Part shown: one piece after another, positions 37,285-51,729 of the stretch
Layout of the letters: each line of letters starts with the position of its first letter
Numbering within the stretch: the stretch's first letter is position 1
NCBI GenBank assembly: GCA_024699855.1
Contig: JAMPIQ010000001.1
Location: 2,480,001 to 2,544,000, forward strand
DNA length: 64,000 bases
Reading direction: 5' to 3'
Source of the DNA: Aphelenchoides besseyi
Taxonomy: Eukaryota; Nematoda; Chromadorea; Rhabditida; Aphelenchoididae
Translations under genes and position numbers: made by a program
The notes under the pieces: model-generated
The model's database searches: none
Told to the model about the DNA's origin: nothing
What the model saw: the letters and a program-made list of their open reading frames with translations, nothing else

Positions 37285-37479
37285 ATGCCGTTGGAAGAGG
37301 AGGATGAATCGAAGAAACGCAAATCGAATTGGTCTGCACCGGTGATGCCGCCCGTATCCTCGGAGGTCCATTTGGTCAGCAATGGAACCGGCGAGAAATC
37401 GACCATTCTGATCACGAATCGTCCACTCAATCCGCCAACTTGTGTTCCCATGCAAATTCGGCGTTTCAATCGGAATTGA
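37285..37479 (+). CDS. Small ORF (64 codons), unrecognised
   Basis: A single-exon ORF MPLEEEDESKKRKSNWSAP... ending MQIRRFNRN, about 26 nt after an acceptor-like CGTTTTTCAG (37258). It lies between UTP4 and the CUB-domain gene on the same strand. The sequence is hydrophilic, acidic then basic at the start, with no signal peptide or known motif. The position, the trans-splice-like acceptor and the compact context favour a real small gene, but its length could also occur by chance. Confidence 0.4.
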   Translation: MPLEEEDESKKRKSNWSAPVMPPVSSEVHLVSNGTGEKSTILITNRPLNPPTCVPMQIRRFNRN

Positions 37480-37603
37480 ATTCTCGTTTCTTGTTCTTGT
37501 TGTTGAATGTTGTTGTTATTGTTATAAAATAGTTGATTGTACCAATTGCGCGAGTCGTCGGGTGTTGGTTTCGTTGAAATTATGAAAAGGTTGTAGAAAC
37601 GAA

Positions 37604-39504
37604 ATGCGCAAAAAGGCACGTTGGCGATGGTTCTACGGTTTGAGTTTGTTTCTGAATGTTGGAATCGTAATTGCGCAATGTAATGGAACGGCAAAGCAGA
37701 TTTTGGCCATGGAGCCGGGTCATGGCCATATCCAATCCCCCGGTTATCCCAATGGCTATCCGGCCGATTTGCGGTGTTTGTACGATTTGAAAGCACAATC
37801 ATCAGTTGGCCTCGTAATCCAAATCGACGTTCTTGAGTTGGAGTTGCGGGAACCGTTTTTTGGCACCAAACAATGTCTACGTGACTACTTGAGTATGTTG
37901 AACTGATCGCGCGAATCTACAAACCGAATTTCAGTTTTCGTTGTGATTGATCGAAACGGCCGCGAACATCTGACCGATCGATTCTGTGGTCAGACTCAAA
38001 CTCTTCCCGTCATTCACACTCTTCAGTCGCAGATTCGCATTGTCTTCAATTCTGGTGTTGCCTCGCCGGAAACTCGACGCGGATTCAGATTGCGCTATGC
38101 GTTTGTTCCTGAAGGTGAAAACAACTGGGAAGCCTAGAATAACGTTCATTCTTAGTTGACATTCGAGCGCCACCAAGTGCGTATTTCGATTCGAACAATC
38201 GATTTCGAAAAGAATGTGGCGGATCAAGTGGAACAAACGAAATCAGCGGTGAGATTCAGAGTCCTGGTTATCCGTTCACTTACCCGCGAAACGTAACTTG
38301 CAATTGGTTGATTCGAGTTGCCGAAGGTAAACGTGTATACTTGCGTCTGATTCACCTACAACTTTCAACAACAGTCGGTAAACGATTATTCAAATATCTC
38401 GAATATGTTTGTGCTTTTAGCCGAATGCGATCGTTCTTCTCTTCATTTCATCGACGGCTTCAAACACGAACTTCCTCCCGGAGAGCAACCCCCTCATTTG
38501 TCCAATGATATTCGCTATTGTGGAAGTCAATCGTGAGTTGAGTCGTTCGAAATCATAATGAAACTTTATAGATATTACAACGAAGAAGGTAGGCAGCGAT
38601 TATCACCAACTTAGAATGAGATTAATATCATACATGACTTCTTGCAGGAATGAAATCATATCTTTCGAATGGAAATCGAGTGATTATACGGTAAGCGTCT
38701 TAATCTCAAATATTCTGCCAATATTTTCAGGTTTATAACTACCGATTATCCATCAGCTGAACAATTGAATCTTCATCAGACCGATGGAACAGCCATTGGA
38801 TTTAAGATCTTATGGACAGAAGTGAGTTTATTCTTATGATTGCAAGTAACAAGTCATGTCTTTAGGTGAATTCTCTTGTCGCAAGTGAAGAAACACAAGG
38901 AGACGATACACCATGTCGTGGATTTACGTGTCTAGGAGGAACGTTTTGTTTAGATGGTAATCAAAATGAACGCAAAAGTGTGTGAATGCACTTTCAGACG
39001 GACATAACATTTGCGCGTCAAGAACAAGATTGTGCATAAACGAAACGTTAAAATGCAATCGAATCTCGAACTGCGCCGAAAACGACAACAGCGACGAAGA
39101 ATTCTGTGAGTTTGAAAAGTGATGAGCAATCGGTTTGTTTTGTAGGTTACTCGGATGATATGCTCAGTTATGTTATCCTTGGAACAGTTGCTGCCCTTGT
39201 ATTAATGGCAGTTTTCTGTGTCTGTTTTCGACTACTCAGTTGTTTTGGACCAAAACAAACAACTCAACAACAATTGGAAGACCGAGTTTACGACAATCGA
39301 GGAGTCCTAAGACCGCTGCCGTTTAATCCAGGACCGCAATCGGTTTTTCGGAATCAAAACGGAAGAACTACGCGCACTAATTCCGAATCAACGACCGCTG
39401 ACAACGATACAGCGTTTGCAATCTGGAGAGTTGCATCACCAAGTCAAACGAATCGACGTGATTCTTCCGTTCGATTTCAAAGACTTCATCGTGCTCAAGT
39501 TTAA
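37604..39504 (+). CDS. Single-pass membrane protein with two CUB domains and an LDLa repeat (NETO/SOL-2 type)
   Basis: Starts MRKKARWRWFYGLSLFLNVG, a signal peptide. The first CUB domain contains GHIQSPGYPNGYPADLRCLY and RFCGQTQTLPV. The second contains GEIQSPGYPFTYPRNVTCNW and RYCGSQS, with HTDGTAIGFKI-like end strands. A Cys-rich LDL receptor class A repeat follows (CINETLKCNRISNCAENDN, then SDEE). A transmembrane helix (SYVILGTVAALVLMAVFCVC) and a cytoplasmic tail of about 100 residues end at 39504. This order (CUB-CUB-LDLa-TM) is that of NETO proteins and C. elegans SOL-2, auxiliary subunits of ionotropic glutamate receptors. Other CUB/LDLa proteins (LRP12, LEV-10, MIG-13) are less exact in domain count. 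It has about nine short introns. Confidence 0.8.
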
Positions 39505-39951
39505 CTGTCAAAACTTTTGAATAAAACGGTTCTACTTTTTGAATAAAAACACAGACACACGTGATCGCTAACAAATGTAACGATCAAAAGTTTAAAGCCT
39601 CATGGTAAACCCATAACTGCTTTCACCTGATATAATAAAAGATTAAGTTAAAGAGTATGATTGAAGCTGTTTTTTTTAGTTCAAGAAATTTCCTGTTCTT
39701 TAACTACTCTTTTATATCTTAAAAGCAAACGGTTACTGGACATTAAAAACCCGAGATGATTTCCGATCGCTGAGATATCTTCAACATAAAGATTATGAAC
39801 GTTCAAACAATGCGATTATGTGTAAAATGCAAATTTTATGACGATTAGCGATTCATAAAGTGTATATGTTTGAATAATTTCTTCGGTAATTTGACGTCCT
39901 GCAGTCGTCTACTTTAGTTGTCCTCCTTGTTCTTCTCATTCGAAAGGTAGA
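39505..39951. other. Intergenic
   Basis: About 450 bp with AATAAA signals for the upstream gene. Nothing else was identified. Confidence 0.5.
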
Positions 39952-41190
39952 ATGTCAGAACGTCGAGCTGAAATTGAATTGTTCATCAAGAAGCATCACG
40001 AGTTTGCGGACGACCGTGTGAGTTTACAATCTTATGCTACGACAATAGTCTCTTATCCTTTTCAGCTTGCATACGATGTTCCAGAACTTCTCGGAGTTAT
40101 ACGCGATGCCAAGGAAGTGATTTCGGCCGAGCCAACGCTTCTTGAAGTCAAGATTCCCGTTCTGGTTGTTGGTGACATTCACGGTCAATACAAAGATCTT
40201 CGTCGAATGTTCGCATGCACTGGAGGACCTGGGATTAATAATGCACATTCTCGTCGCTATCTTTTTCTGGGCGATTATGTGGATCGTGGTCGAAACTCGT
40301 TGGAATGTATCTGTCTACTGATGGCTTACAAGTGCGCGTATCCGCGTATGGTAAGTGAACTCCTAGGGAACTTAATAACTTTTATCAAAGTACAATCTTT
40401 TGCGTGGAAATCATGAATCGGCGCCAATCAATCGTGCTTATGGTTTTTTTCAAGAACTCCAAGAACGTTTCAATGAATCCGATGCAGAAACAGTTTGGCA
40501 AGCATTCAATGAACTTTTTGCATGTTTACCGCTCGCTGCGCTTGTTCAAAATCGAGTTCTTTGCATGCACGGGGGATTGAGCAGTCACTTAAATTCTCTA
40601 GACGATATTCGTAACGTAAGTCATTTAATCTAACTGTTAGATTATTGGATTTGTAGATCAAACGTCCACTTGATGATCCATCCACCAATCCACTTGCTTG
40701 TGATCTTCTCTGGTCCGATCCAATGGTCGATCTTATCGGCTACCAACCGAACACTGTGCGTGGAGTGAGCGTTTACTTCGGCGAAGATGCCGTTATGAAT
40801 GCTTGTGAGAAACTTCGAATAATGATGATTATCAGAGCCCACCAGTTATGCCCACTTGTATTGTATAGGTTTACGCAGTTTCATTTTCAGATGATGCTCA
40901 ATGGTTATGGTTTTTTTTGTCGTCGTAAATTGATCACCGTCTTTTCGGCGCCACGCTATTATCCGGAGAAGAACAACAAAGGAGCTGTGATATCGATTGC
41001 GAAAGGTTATCGTATCGGTTTCATCATTTTGAATCCGGTGACTAGTGATCAAGCTGGACAAGAAAAGTTCTCTGAAACTTTCTCACGTTTCGAAGATGAT
41101 TCATCCTACTTCTCTCGTGCAACCGCTCTTGATAACTCCTTTTCAACTACGGTTTTGGCAGAAGCAAGTGCCAATTCGCGTAAATTGTAG
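39952..41190 (+). CDS. Divergent PP1-like Ser/Thr phosphatase (PPP family)
   Basis: Metal-dependent PPP phosphatase catalytic subunit. Starts [17 protein letters not shown]. Conserved motifs in order: [12 protein letters not shown] (metal ligands Asp and His), [30 protein letters not shown] (metal and catalytic His), [16 protein letters not shown] and [16 protein letters not shown]. The active-site residues visible are intact. The segment after SAPRY replaces the usual NYCGEFDNAGA with [12 protein letters not shown]-terminal extension rich in Ser and Phe ([17 protein letters not shown]) runs to the stop at 41190. Introns are about 45-50 nt, and one splits [10 protein letters not shown] correctly. 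Nematodes carry many lineage-specific PP1-like copies, often sperm-enriched; this looks like one of these rather than canonical PP1. Confidence 0.88.
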
Positions 41191-41552
41191 GTTTCATTCA
41201 TCAAGTCGATTCAACAGAAATTTAAGTTCTGGACCTGACAGCAACAAAAAAGAATCAAATGAATAAAGAGTATCCCTTACTGAGTTTTTTCAGGATCCGA
41301 GAGTAAACACTTTTTCCAAAATTGGTTGTTGTTATCGTCTAAATCAAAGTTCTAATTGGATAAAAAACAACAACAAAGTCAGTTTTATTTTGTTGACAAA
41401 CTGAACATTCAGTCAAAACCATTAAAAATCAATAATCATTTGCCGACGTCATGCTATCGGCTCGTTGACGTGAAGGAACTTATTTTGCAGTCGTCAGCTT
41501 ATTGCTTCGACTATTCCATTGTAGAGTCCTTATTTGACTTTCGCACGACAAA
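41191..41552. other. Intergenic
   Basis: About 360 bp with an AATAAA at about 41263 and the promoter side of the Derlin gene. Nothing else was seen. Confidence 0.5.
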
Positions 41553-42468
41553 ATGTCGGACTTCTCTGATTGGTACAAGTAAGTGATTGAAGCAGGCTAC
41601 AACTCTAGTCCAAATTTTAGTTCCATTCCACAGGTAACCAAGTATTGGTTCACGGCGGCCACAGTTGTTCCATTAATTGGAAGATTTGGACTACTAAGCC
41701 CGGCAACAATGTATCTCGACTGGGATCTCTTTTTCTATCGATTTCAAGTGAGTTGAATCAATAAAGTAAGGATTTAAAAGACGAGTTATAGTTGTGGCGT
41801 CCAATTACTTCTTTCATCTACTACCCACTGACACCACAAACCGGATTTCATTGGCTTTTGATGATCTATTTTCTGTACACATACTCGAAACAAATTGAAA
41901 CCTCCGTGTTCAGTGGACGTCCAGCCGATTACATTTTCATGCTCTTCTTTAATTGGATTTTGTGTGTAGTAAGTTCTAAGCTTGGCTCTCGTATTTTATC
42001 TCCTATTTAGCTGATTGGATTTGCGTTTGGCTTCTATTTCCTTCTTGAGCCCATGGTTCTTAGTGTCCTTTACAATTGGTTAGTGCTTTTTGATCTTCTA
42101 TCTGAAACCGTTTCAGGTGTCAATTCAACAAAGATGCTACAGTTAGTTTTTGGTTTGGTACTCGATTCAAGGCCGTCTATTTGCCATGGGTATTGGTGGC
42201 ATTCAACATGATCTTACGAGGCGGTGGAATGAACGAAATTGCGGGTATTCTAGTCGGTCACGCTTACTACTTCCTTGCCGTCCAATATCCCGCCGAACGT
42301 GGAACAGCACCGTTGATCAAAGCTCCCGCCTTCCTTCAACATTTCTTTCCAGCTGTGACCGGCGGAATCGGCGGCTTCGGAGCGCCTCCACGTCGACCGG
42401 CCGAACGTCCACCACCGAACAACGCAGGAAACTTCATTGGTCGTGGTCACACTCTCGGAGGAAATTGA
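41553..42468 (+). CDS. cup-2: Derlin-1-like ER-associated degradation protein
   Basis: Derlin, a rhomboid-pseudoprotease of the ER membrane that helps retrotranslocate misfolded proteins with p97 and the HRD1 ligase. It starts at ATG 41553 (MSDFSDWY), as in human Derlin-1 (MSDIGDWF). The first intron follows 41578. Family blocks: RFGLLSPATMYLDWDLFFYR, FQLWRPITSFIYYPL, SGRPADYIFMLFFNWILCV, VSFWFGTRFKAVYLPWVL and EIAGILVGHAYYFL, with the multiple membrane helices expected. The tail is Gly/Pro-rich (GGIGGFGAPPRR) and ends GRGHTLGGN at 42468, close to the Derlin-1 ending. The C. elegans homologue is CUP-2/DER-1. No catalytic Ser-His dyad is expected in derlins. Confidence 0.95.
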
Positions 42469-42994
42469 AGTGTTTGTATAAATTGTTCTTATCAGTGACA
42501 GTTATTGCCAATTTGCCACGGTGTAACTATTTGTATTCAAGTTCCATACACACGAATAAACCTTCTTTTAAATTGACCCAAATGCTTTCGTCGATCAAAA
42601 GGTTGAAGTTCACAAAAACTTACGAGTATAAATTTGAGTTCGCTAATGATAGTTATTAGATCTGTGCAGCCAAATGACAAGTGTCAGTGATTAGTGGCTA
42701 AATGTTGGACTTGAAAGAATCGCTTTAAGACTCTTGCCAGCCAACTTTTAGGCTCACAGTCGCCTTTGCTTTTAGTTTTGAAGTTATTTTTTCATCTTCT
42801 CGATTCGAATTTGTTTTCTATTAATCAACTTTTGTTTTCAATCGGGCTGTCGAAAGCAACGTGTAAAACGATTTCCAGGACTTCTGCTTTGATTTCTGTT
42901 CTTCGTGTTGAAATTCGAGTTTTCAACTTCAGAGCCCACTCATTGCCGCTGTTTTCAGAAACTTTTGCTCGTGAATTTACTCGAACCACCAAAA
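42469..42994. other. Intergenic upstream of rps-21
   Basis: About 525 bp, T-rich, with an AATAAA at about 42556 for Derlin. No separate gene was identified. Confidence 0.5.
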
Positions 42995-43340
42995 ATGGAG
43001 AACGATCAAAACGAGATTGTCGATTTGTACGTTCCACGCAAATGGTGAGTTTAATTTCTGTTCTTCCAAACGATTGTACGTGTGTTTTCAGTTCGTCTTC
43101 TTCGCGTATCATTGCCGCAAAAGATCATGGTGCAATCCAAATCGATTTCGTCGATGTTGATCCGTCAACCGGCCGTTTGATTCCCGGCAAAGTTACTCGC
43201 TACGCGATCTGCGGCGCACTTCGTTCAATGGTAAGTGTTTCGATGACGTTCAAATATGAGCATTGTAATTTCAGGGCGAATCCGACGATTGTCTTCTTCG
43301 CTTGGCTCAACGCGATGGAATCATCCCACAAAACATTTGA
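42995..43340 (+). CDS. rps-21: 40S ribosomal protein S21 (eS21)
   Basis: Small-subunit ribosomal protein. Three exons: 42995-43044, 43092-43230, 43275-43340. It starts [18 protein letters not shown] and continues [40 protein letters not shown] and [19 protein letters not shown], matching eS21 throughout. The length of about 84 aa is normal. Splice phases TG|T and ATG|GGC restore KC and SMGES. One difference from the common IRRMGES is LRSMGES. Confidence 0.97.
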
Positions 43341-46877
<3,537 letters not shown>

Positions 46878-48820
46878 TATTGTGGTGCTTGATATCTTCT
46901 TTGCTTGTTGATCTCAAATTTATGCAATAAAACGTGTAGAAGCTCTGTTACATTTTCATGTCAACTGCTTTCACCGATTATCTTGTGAATACAAACTCCT
47001 TGTAATTTACTATTGTAGAGAAGAGTGCGAGCGGATTTATATTCAAAGCGTGAACTCGAATCTCAGCCATTTCTGAGTATGTCTGCTGTTTTGAGCTCGT
47101 TAATAACAAATTTCGTGATTCGAATCGTTTATTCAACAATCTTCGAACCAAACGATAACGACAAATAAGCATATGAAATTTTCCGGTAGTCGGGAATTAC
47201 GCAAATTCGATCATTTGATCGGAATCTTCGATACAGAGATTCTGGTCAAGAGTTTTTATTAAAGTGCCTGGAAGTTCAACGACAAAATTGTAACCGCCAG
47301 TCAGAGATTATGAGAAAATACAACCACAAAGTCGTCTTTTACTTATCTTAAACCATAGATTTGAAGTTCAAATTTGGCACATATTAACATGCAATAAACA
47401 CCACAAACTAATCCAATATTGTGTACTTATCTACAGCAACAGACTAATTTCCGTTAAACAATTAGATCGAATGTCGCCAACACAAGAACCGTCCACTAAA
47501 CTAGTCAATAGCTTTGCCGTTCTATCAACTTGTGCATTCCAACAGATTTCATGTCTATCTGTTGATTACATTTCAATTCATGGGGCTCACGACGATAACG
47601 AACAGTCATCGTGTTTGGACGAAAGCTCGTGAATAAGATTTTGAATTAAATTGAAATGCATGGTCATTTTGGTTTCAATTCTAATTTCGACTTGTTTGGA
47701 AGTTGCGAGTGGTGGTTGTTTTTGCGATCGGATTGATTTGTGTTTCAGATTCATTCGCCGTGCCGTTCCATCAGTGTTCTCACCAAAGTTGGAGACTACT
47801 CTCTCAGAAACGAGTGTCGAAAAGGAGCTCGTTGACAGGAATCGGGTCAGCACTTGTTTGCGAGAATGGAGAGCGCTCGTTTGTGGGAAGGAAAAAAGCT
47901 CGTTTGCGGAAGCGAGTGAGCGAGTAGTTGCCGGAATAAAGAGCATCAGTTTCAATCAGTCGACTGAATCACGGGTGTTGATTGACTAAAAGGTGGTTTA
48001 GAAATTGGGAATTGAGGTTGTAGACTGGAATTGGACATTGAAATTGGAGTGTGAGTTTGAATGTCGTCTTTCAGTTTGAAATGAGCGGACGTTGAAAGTG
48101 ATTCAAGTTTGGTGAGTAAACTGCACAAAAAAGACTATCAAAATGAACAAAATTTAGGCAGCAAGAAGTCTCGTGGTCACGAAGAGTCAAAATGAAATGC
48201 ACGAAATGAAGGAAGCGCTTTAAAGTTGAAAGGCGGGTGAGATGTTAATTTTGTTTTTTATAGTCGAGTGAGGGTTCATTTTGAAGGTCTTTTGATGGAG
48301 AACAATCTGAGTTGCAAAGTAGACGAGAATCGGAAGCTATCGATCCGAAACGCATTCGAATTTGAGCGCCCCGCTGGCGGGCGGAAAAAAGGCGCACGCT
48401 GTTCGGTTATTTGACGGGCGAGAAGATCTTTCCAATTTCGTAGGGGAAGGGAAGAATCGGCGTTTGCTGAGAGGTCCCGTTGAATGCTGCGTGCGGGTTG
48501 GCAGTCGGTCGATGAGCGATGCTTTCGAGTGTCCAGAGCTCTTCGGCGCTGTCGACTGGTGCGCTCCACGATCGAAAGATGGTTTTATTCGAATTCACGG
48601 CGGTTGTGAGTGAAAAGACGAACGAGCGCCCGCCTAGCGGTGGGTGCTCGGTTTCGAGAAAGCAGTGAGACGAGTGTCGTGCGAACGACCAGGGATCTTG
48701 CAGTGCGATGGTGTTGGTTGTGGGAGCCGAGCAATTCGGACTCCCGGTGAGCAGAGGCGACGAATCGAGTGCATTCGAGGAGTCGCGGTGAGTGAGCACA
48801 TTTTCGAATGGCGAACCCAC
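46878..48820 (+). other. Region upstream of 18S: spacer and probable 5' external transcribed spacer
   Basis: No protein gene was identified in these 1.9 kb. The 3' part (from about 48.2 kb) is richer in G+C and purine runs, and holds a 12-bp hairpin. It is probably the RNA polymerase I promoter and 5' ETS of the rRNA unit, but the transcription start cannot be placed from sequence. Confidence 0.5.
48623..48650 (+). repeat. Inverted repeat (hairpin) in the probable 5' ETS
   Basis: CGAGCGCCCGCC and GGTGGGTGCTCG pair over 12 bp (two G-U pairs) around a TAGC loop, about 170 nt before the 18S 5' end. This suggests a stable pre-rRNA structure. Confidence 0.6.
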
Positions 48821-49915
48821 TAATCTGGTTGATCCTGGCTGAACTGATGTGTTTCTTTCAAAGATTTAGCCATGCATGTGTAAGTAGAGCGTTATAAAGC
48901 GAAACTGCGAACGGCTCATTACAACAGATATAATCTACTTGTTCTATGACTTAAATGGATAACTGCGGTAATTCTGGAGCCAATACATGCGAACAGCTGC
49001 GGCCTTCGGGTTGCAGTGCTATTATTGGAGCAAAACTATTCGTTAGTCCTTTTGCTAACTCTGGATAATACTGCGTATCGCACGATCTTGTGTCGGCGAA
49101 GTTTCATTCGAGTATCTGCCCTATCAACTGGTTGGCAGTGTATTGGACTGCCATGGTTCTAACGGGTAACGGAGAATCAGGGTTTGACTCCGGAGAATCC
49201 GCCTTAAAAACGGCGAATATGTCTAAGGATAGCAGCAGGCGCGAAAATTACCCAATATCAATACGATGAGGTAGTGACGAGAAATAACGAGTCCGTTCTC
49301 TCTGAGGTCGGACATTGGAATGGGTACAATGTAGACAATTTAACGAGTATCTACGAGAGGGCAAGTCTGGTGCCAGCAGCCGCGGTAATTCCAGCTCTCG
49401 TAATACATAGAATTATTGTTGCGGTTAAAAAGTTCATAGTTGGATTGTTGAACCGTTCGGGGTGCGTCTTAACGGGCGTCACTCGTGGGCGGTATTTTGC
49501 GCGTTTTCGGGCCTTCGGGTCGGTGATGCGCAGGATTACTTTGAACGGCTTAAGTGCTCAAGGCGGGTCTTACGACTGAATACCGGTGCATGGAATAATG
49601 GAACAAGGTTGCGGCCGAGTTTTATTGGTTTTGTCGGCTGAAACAATGGTTAACAGGAACAGCCGGGGGCATTCGTATCGCTGCGCGAGAGGTGAAATTC
49701 GAGGACCGTAGCGAGACGCACTAAAGCGAAGGCATTTGCCAAGAGTGTTTTCATTAATCAAGAACGAAAGTCAGAGGTTCGAAGGCGATTAGATACCGCC
49801 CTAGTTCTGACCGTAAATGATGCCAACTACCAATTCGCTTGTGGATTCGAGTTCATAAGCGAGCGGGTTTCCGGAAACGAAAGTCTTTCGGTTCCGGGGG
49901 AAGTATGGTTGCAAA

Positions 49916-49962
<47 letters not shown>

Positions 49963-50588
49963 TTGCGGCTTAATTTGACTCAACACGGGAAACCTCACCC
50001 GGCCAGCACATCGTGAGGATTGACAGACCGATAGCTCTTTCATGATTCGGTGGATGGTGGTGCATGGCCGTTCTTAGTTCGTGCTAACGAAGTGTCTGCT
50101 TTATTGCGATAACGGGCGAGACGCCGACTGCTAACTAGTGCGTCGATTGATTCGTTTGTCGACGATCATTTCTTAGCGGGATTCGTGGTTCTTAGCCTCA
50201 AGAAATGGCGCAATAACAGGTCTGTGATGCCCTTAGATGTTCGGGGCCGCACGCGTGCTACAATGGTGGTATCAGCGTGATTGTCCTACTCCGAGAGGAG
50301 ATGGCAAACAGTTGAGATATTATTATGGCTGGAATTGAGTGTTGAAATTTTCACTCATGAACGAGGAATTCCAAGTAAATGCGAGTCATCAACTCGCATT
50401 GATTACGTCCCTGCCCCTTTGTACACACCGCCCGTCGCTCCCCGGGACTGAGTTGTTTCGAGAAATCCACGGACCGGCGTTCGCTCATGTTTCGGCATGT
50501 CGTTTGCTGGAAAGTGGCTTAATCGCAACGGCTTGAACCGGGGAAAAGTCGTAACAAGGTTGCAGTAGGTGAACCTGCTGCAAGATCA
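48821..50588 (+). rRNA. 18S small-subunit ribosomal RNA, complete
   Basis: It begins TAATCTGGTTGATCCTG and ends at CTGCTGCAAGATCA. Universal anchors in order: GTGCCAGCAGCCGCGGTAAT (about 49370), GAGGTGAAATTCGAGGACC, the 900-region GAAACTTAAAGGAATTGACG (about 49919), GTACACACCGCCCGTC (about 50420) and the 3' helix AGTAGGTGAACCTGCT. Length is about 1768 nt. Several normally fixed positions differ: GATTTAGCC for GATTAAGCC near the 5' end, and a strongly changed block after GACTCCGGAGAA. The terminal helix is changed on both sides (GCAG..CTGC) so that pairing is kept. This indicates a fast-evolving but functional-looking gene. Confidence 0.95.
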
Positions 50589-50872
50589 GGTATCGAAGCA
50601 AACAATCGAGTTGGGAGTGCCGTGGTGCGGATATTCGACGGTCGTCGTGAAGCACTCGGTATTTCCCGATCACTGGTCTCTTCCTCGTCGAAGAGATTTC
50701 AGTTCTCACAAACGGCTTCTCTGGGCCTCTATGTTGGATTGAGCAGTTGTGTTCCACGTCCGTGGCTGCGACGATGTCCAATAGTAGACGCCGCTTCGGC
50801 GGTGTTAGAGTTGATGACCCGGTCGGGCACCCAGAACCAACAACCCATTTTCAATTCATTCAATGCCAACTA
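50589..50872 (+). other. ITS1
   Basis: Internal transcribed spacer between 18S and 5.8S, about 284 nt; the right boundary is approximate. Confidence 0.8.
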
Positions 50873-51032
50873 ATCGAGCAAGTTATGTCGGTGAATCACT
50901 TGGCTCGTGGGTCGATGAAGAACGCAGTGAATTGCGTTAATAAGCACGAATTACAGATATTACGAGTGCCTTGTTTTCGATTGCATATTGCGTCGTCGGG
51001 TTCTGCCCTTCGACATACGCAGCTCAGGGTGT
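50873..51032 (+). rRNA. 5.8S ribosomal RNA
   Basis: Recognised by GTGAATCACTTGGCTCGTGG, GTCGATGAAGAACGCAG and ACGAATTACAGATATTACGA, and by the 3' end CAGCTCAGGGTG, which can pair with CACCTGAGTTG at the 28S 5' end. Ends are approximate. Confidence 0.9.
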
Positions 51033-51344
51033 TTTCATGGAAAGGGAAGCCAAATGCATTGTGTAATGGTTTTCGCCATCGAATCGTCGACTCTTCCCCA
51101 CGGAATGCAGTTGACGTGTTCGCTTTGGTGGCGTATTCTTCGGAGTATGCCTGTGATTACGTTGTTAGTACTGTTCGAACGATGTCCATGTGCAAGGAAC
51201 ATGATTCGATTGGCTTTTGATCTGTACGGCTTTGAGTGACTTGATTCCACAATTGAGATGCTTGGCTGTTATTGAGAAGGTCTTTGCGAGTTGTTGTTCG
51301 GATGTCGGCAGTGCGATTGATGACACTGACCATTTGATTGGTTG
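51033..51344 (+). other. ITS2
   Basis: Spacer between 5.8S and 28S, about 310 nt; boundaries approximate. Confidence 0.8.
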
Positions 51345-51696
51345 AAATCCACCTGAGTTGCGTATGACCACCTGCTGAACTTAAGCATATCAGTAAGCAG
51401 AGGAAAAGAAACTAACAAGGATTCCCCCAGTAACTGCGAGTGAAAAGGGACTAGCTCAGCGCTTAAGACGCTCGTTCTGACGGACGAGTGTCGGTGTAGC
51501 GTTTGGAGAGCGAGCATCGTCGGCGTGTGTTTGGTCCAAGTTTCGCTGGAAAGCGGCTGCACAGATGGTTTCACACCAGTACGGCCGAACGGCGTCGACG
51601 AATTCGTTTCTCTGGGAGTCGGGTTGTTTGGAAACGCAGCCCAAAGCGGGTGGTAAACTTCACCTAAGGCTAAATACGACCACGAGACCGATAGCA

Positions 51697-51729
<33 letters not shown>

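Noticed and set aside
49267..49274. TGAGGTAG, the let-7 seed sequence
   Set aside because: It lies inside the 18S rRNA and has no hairpin partner.
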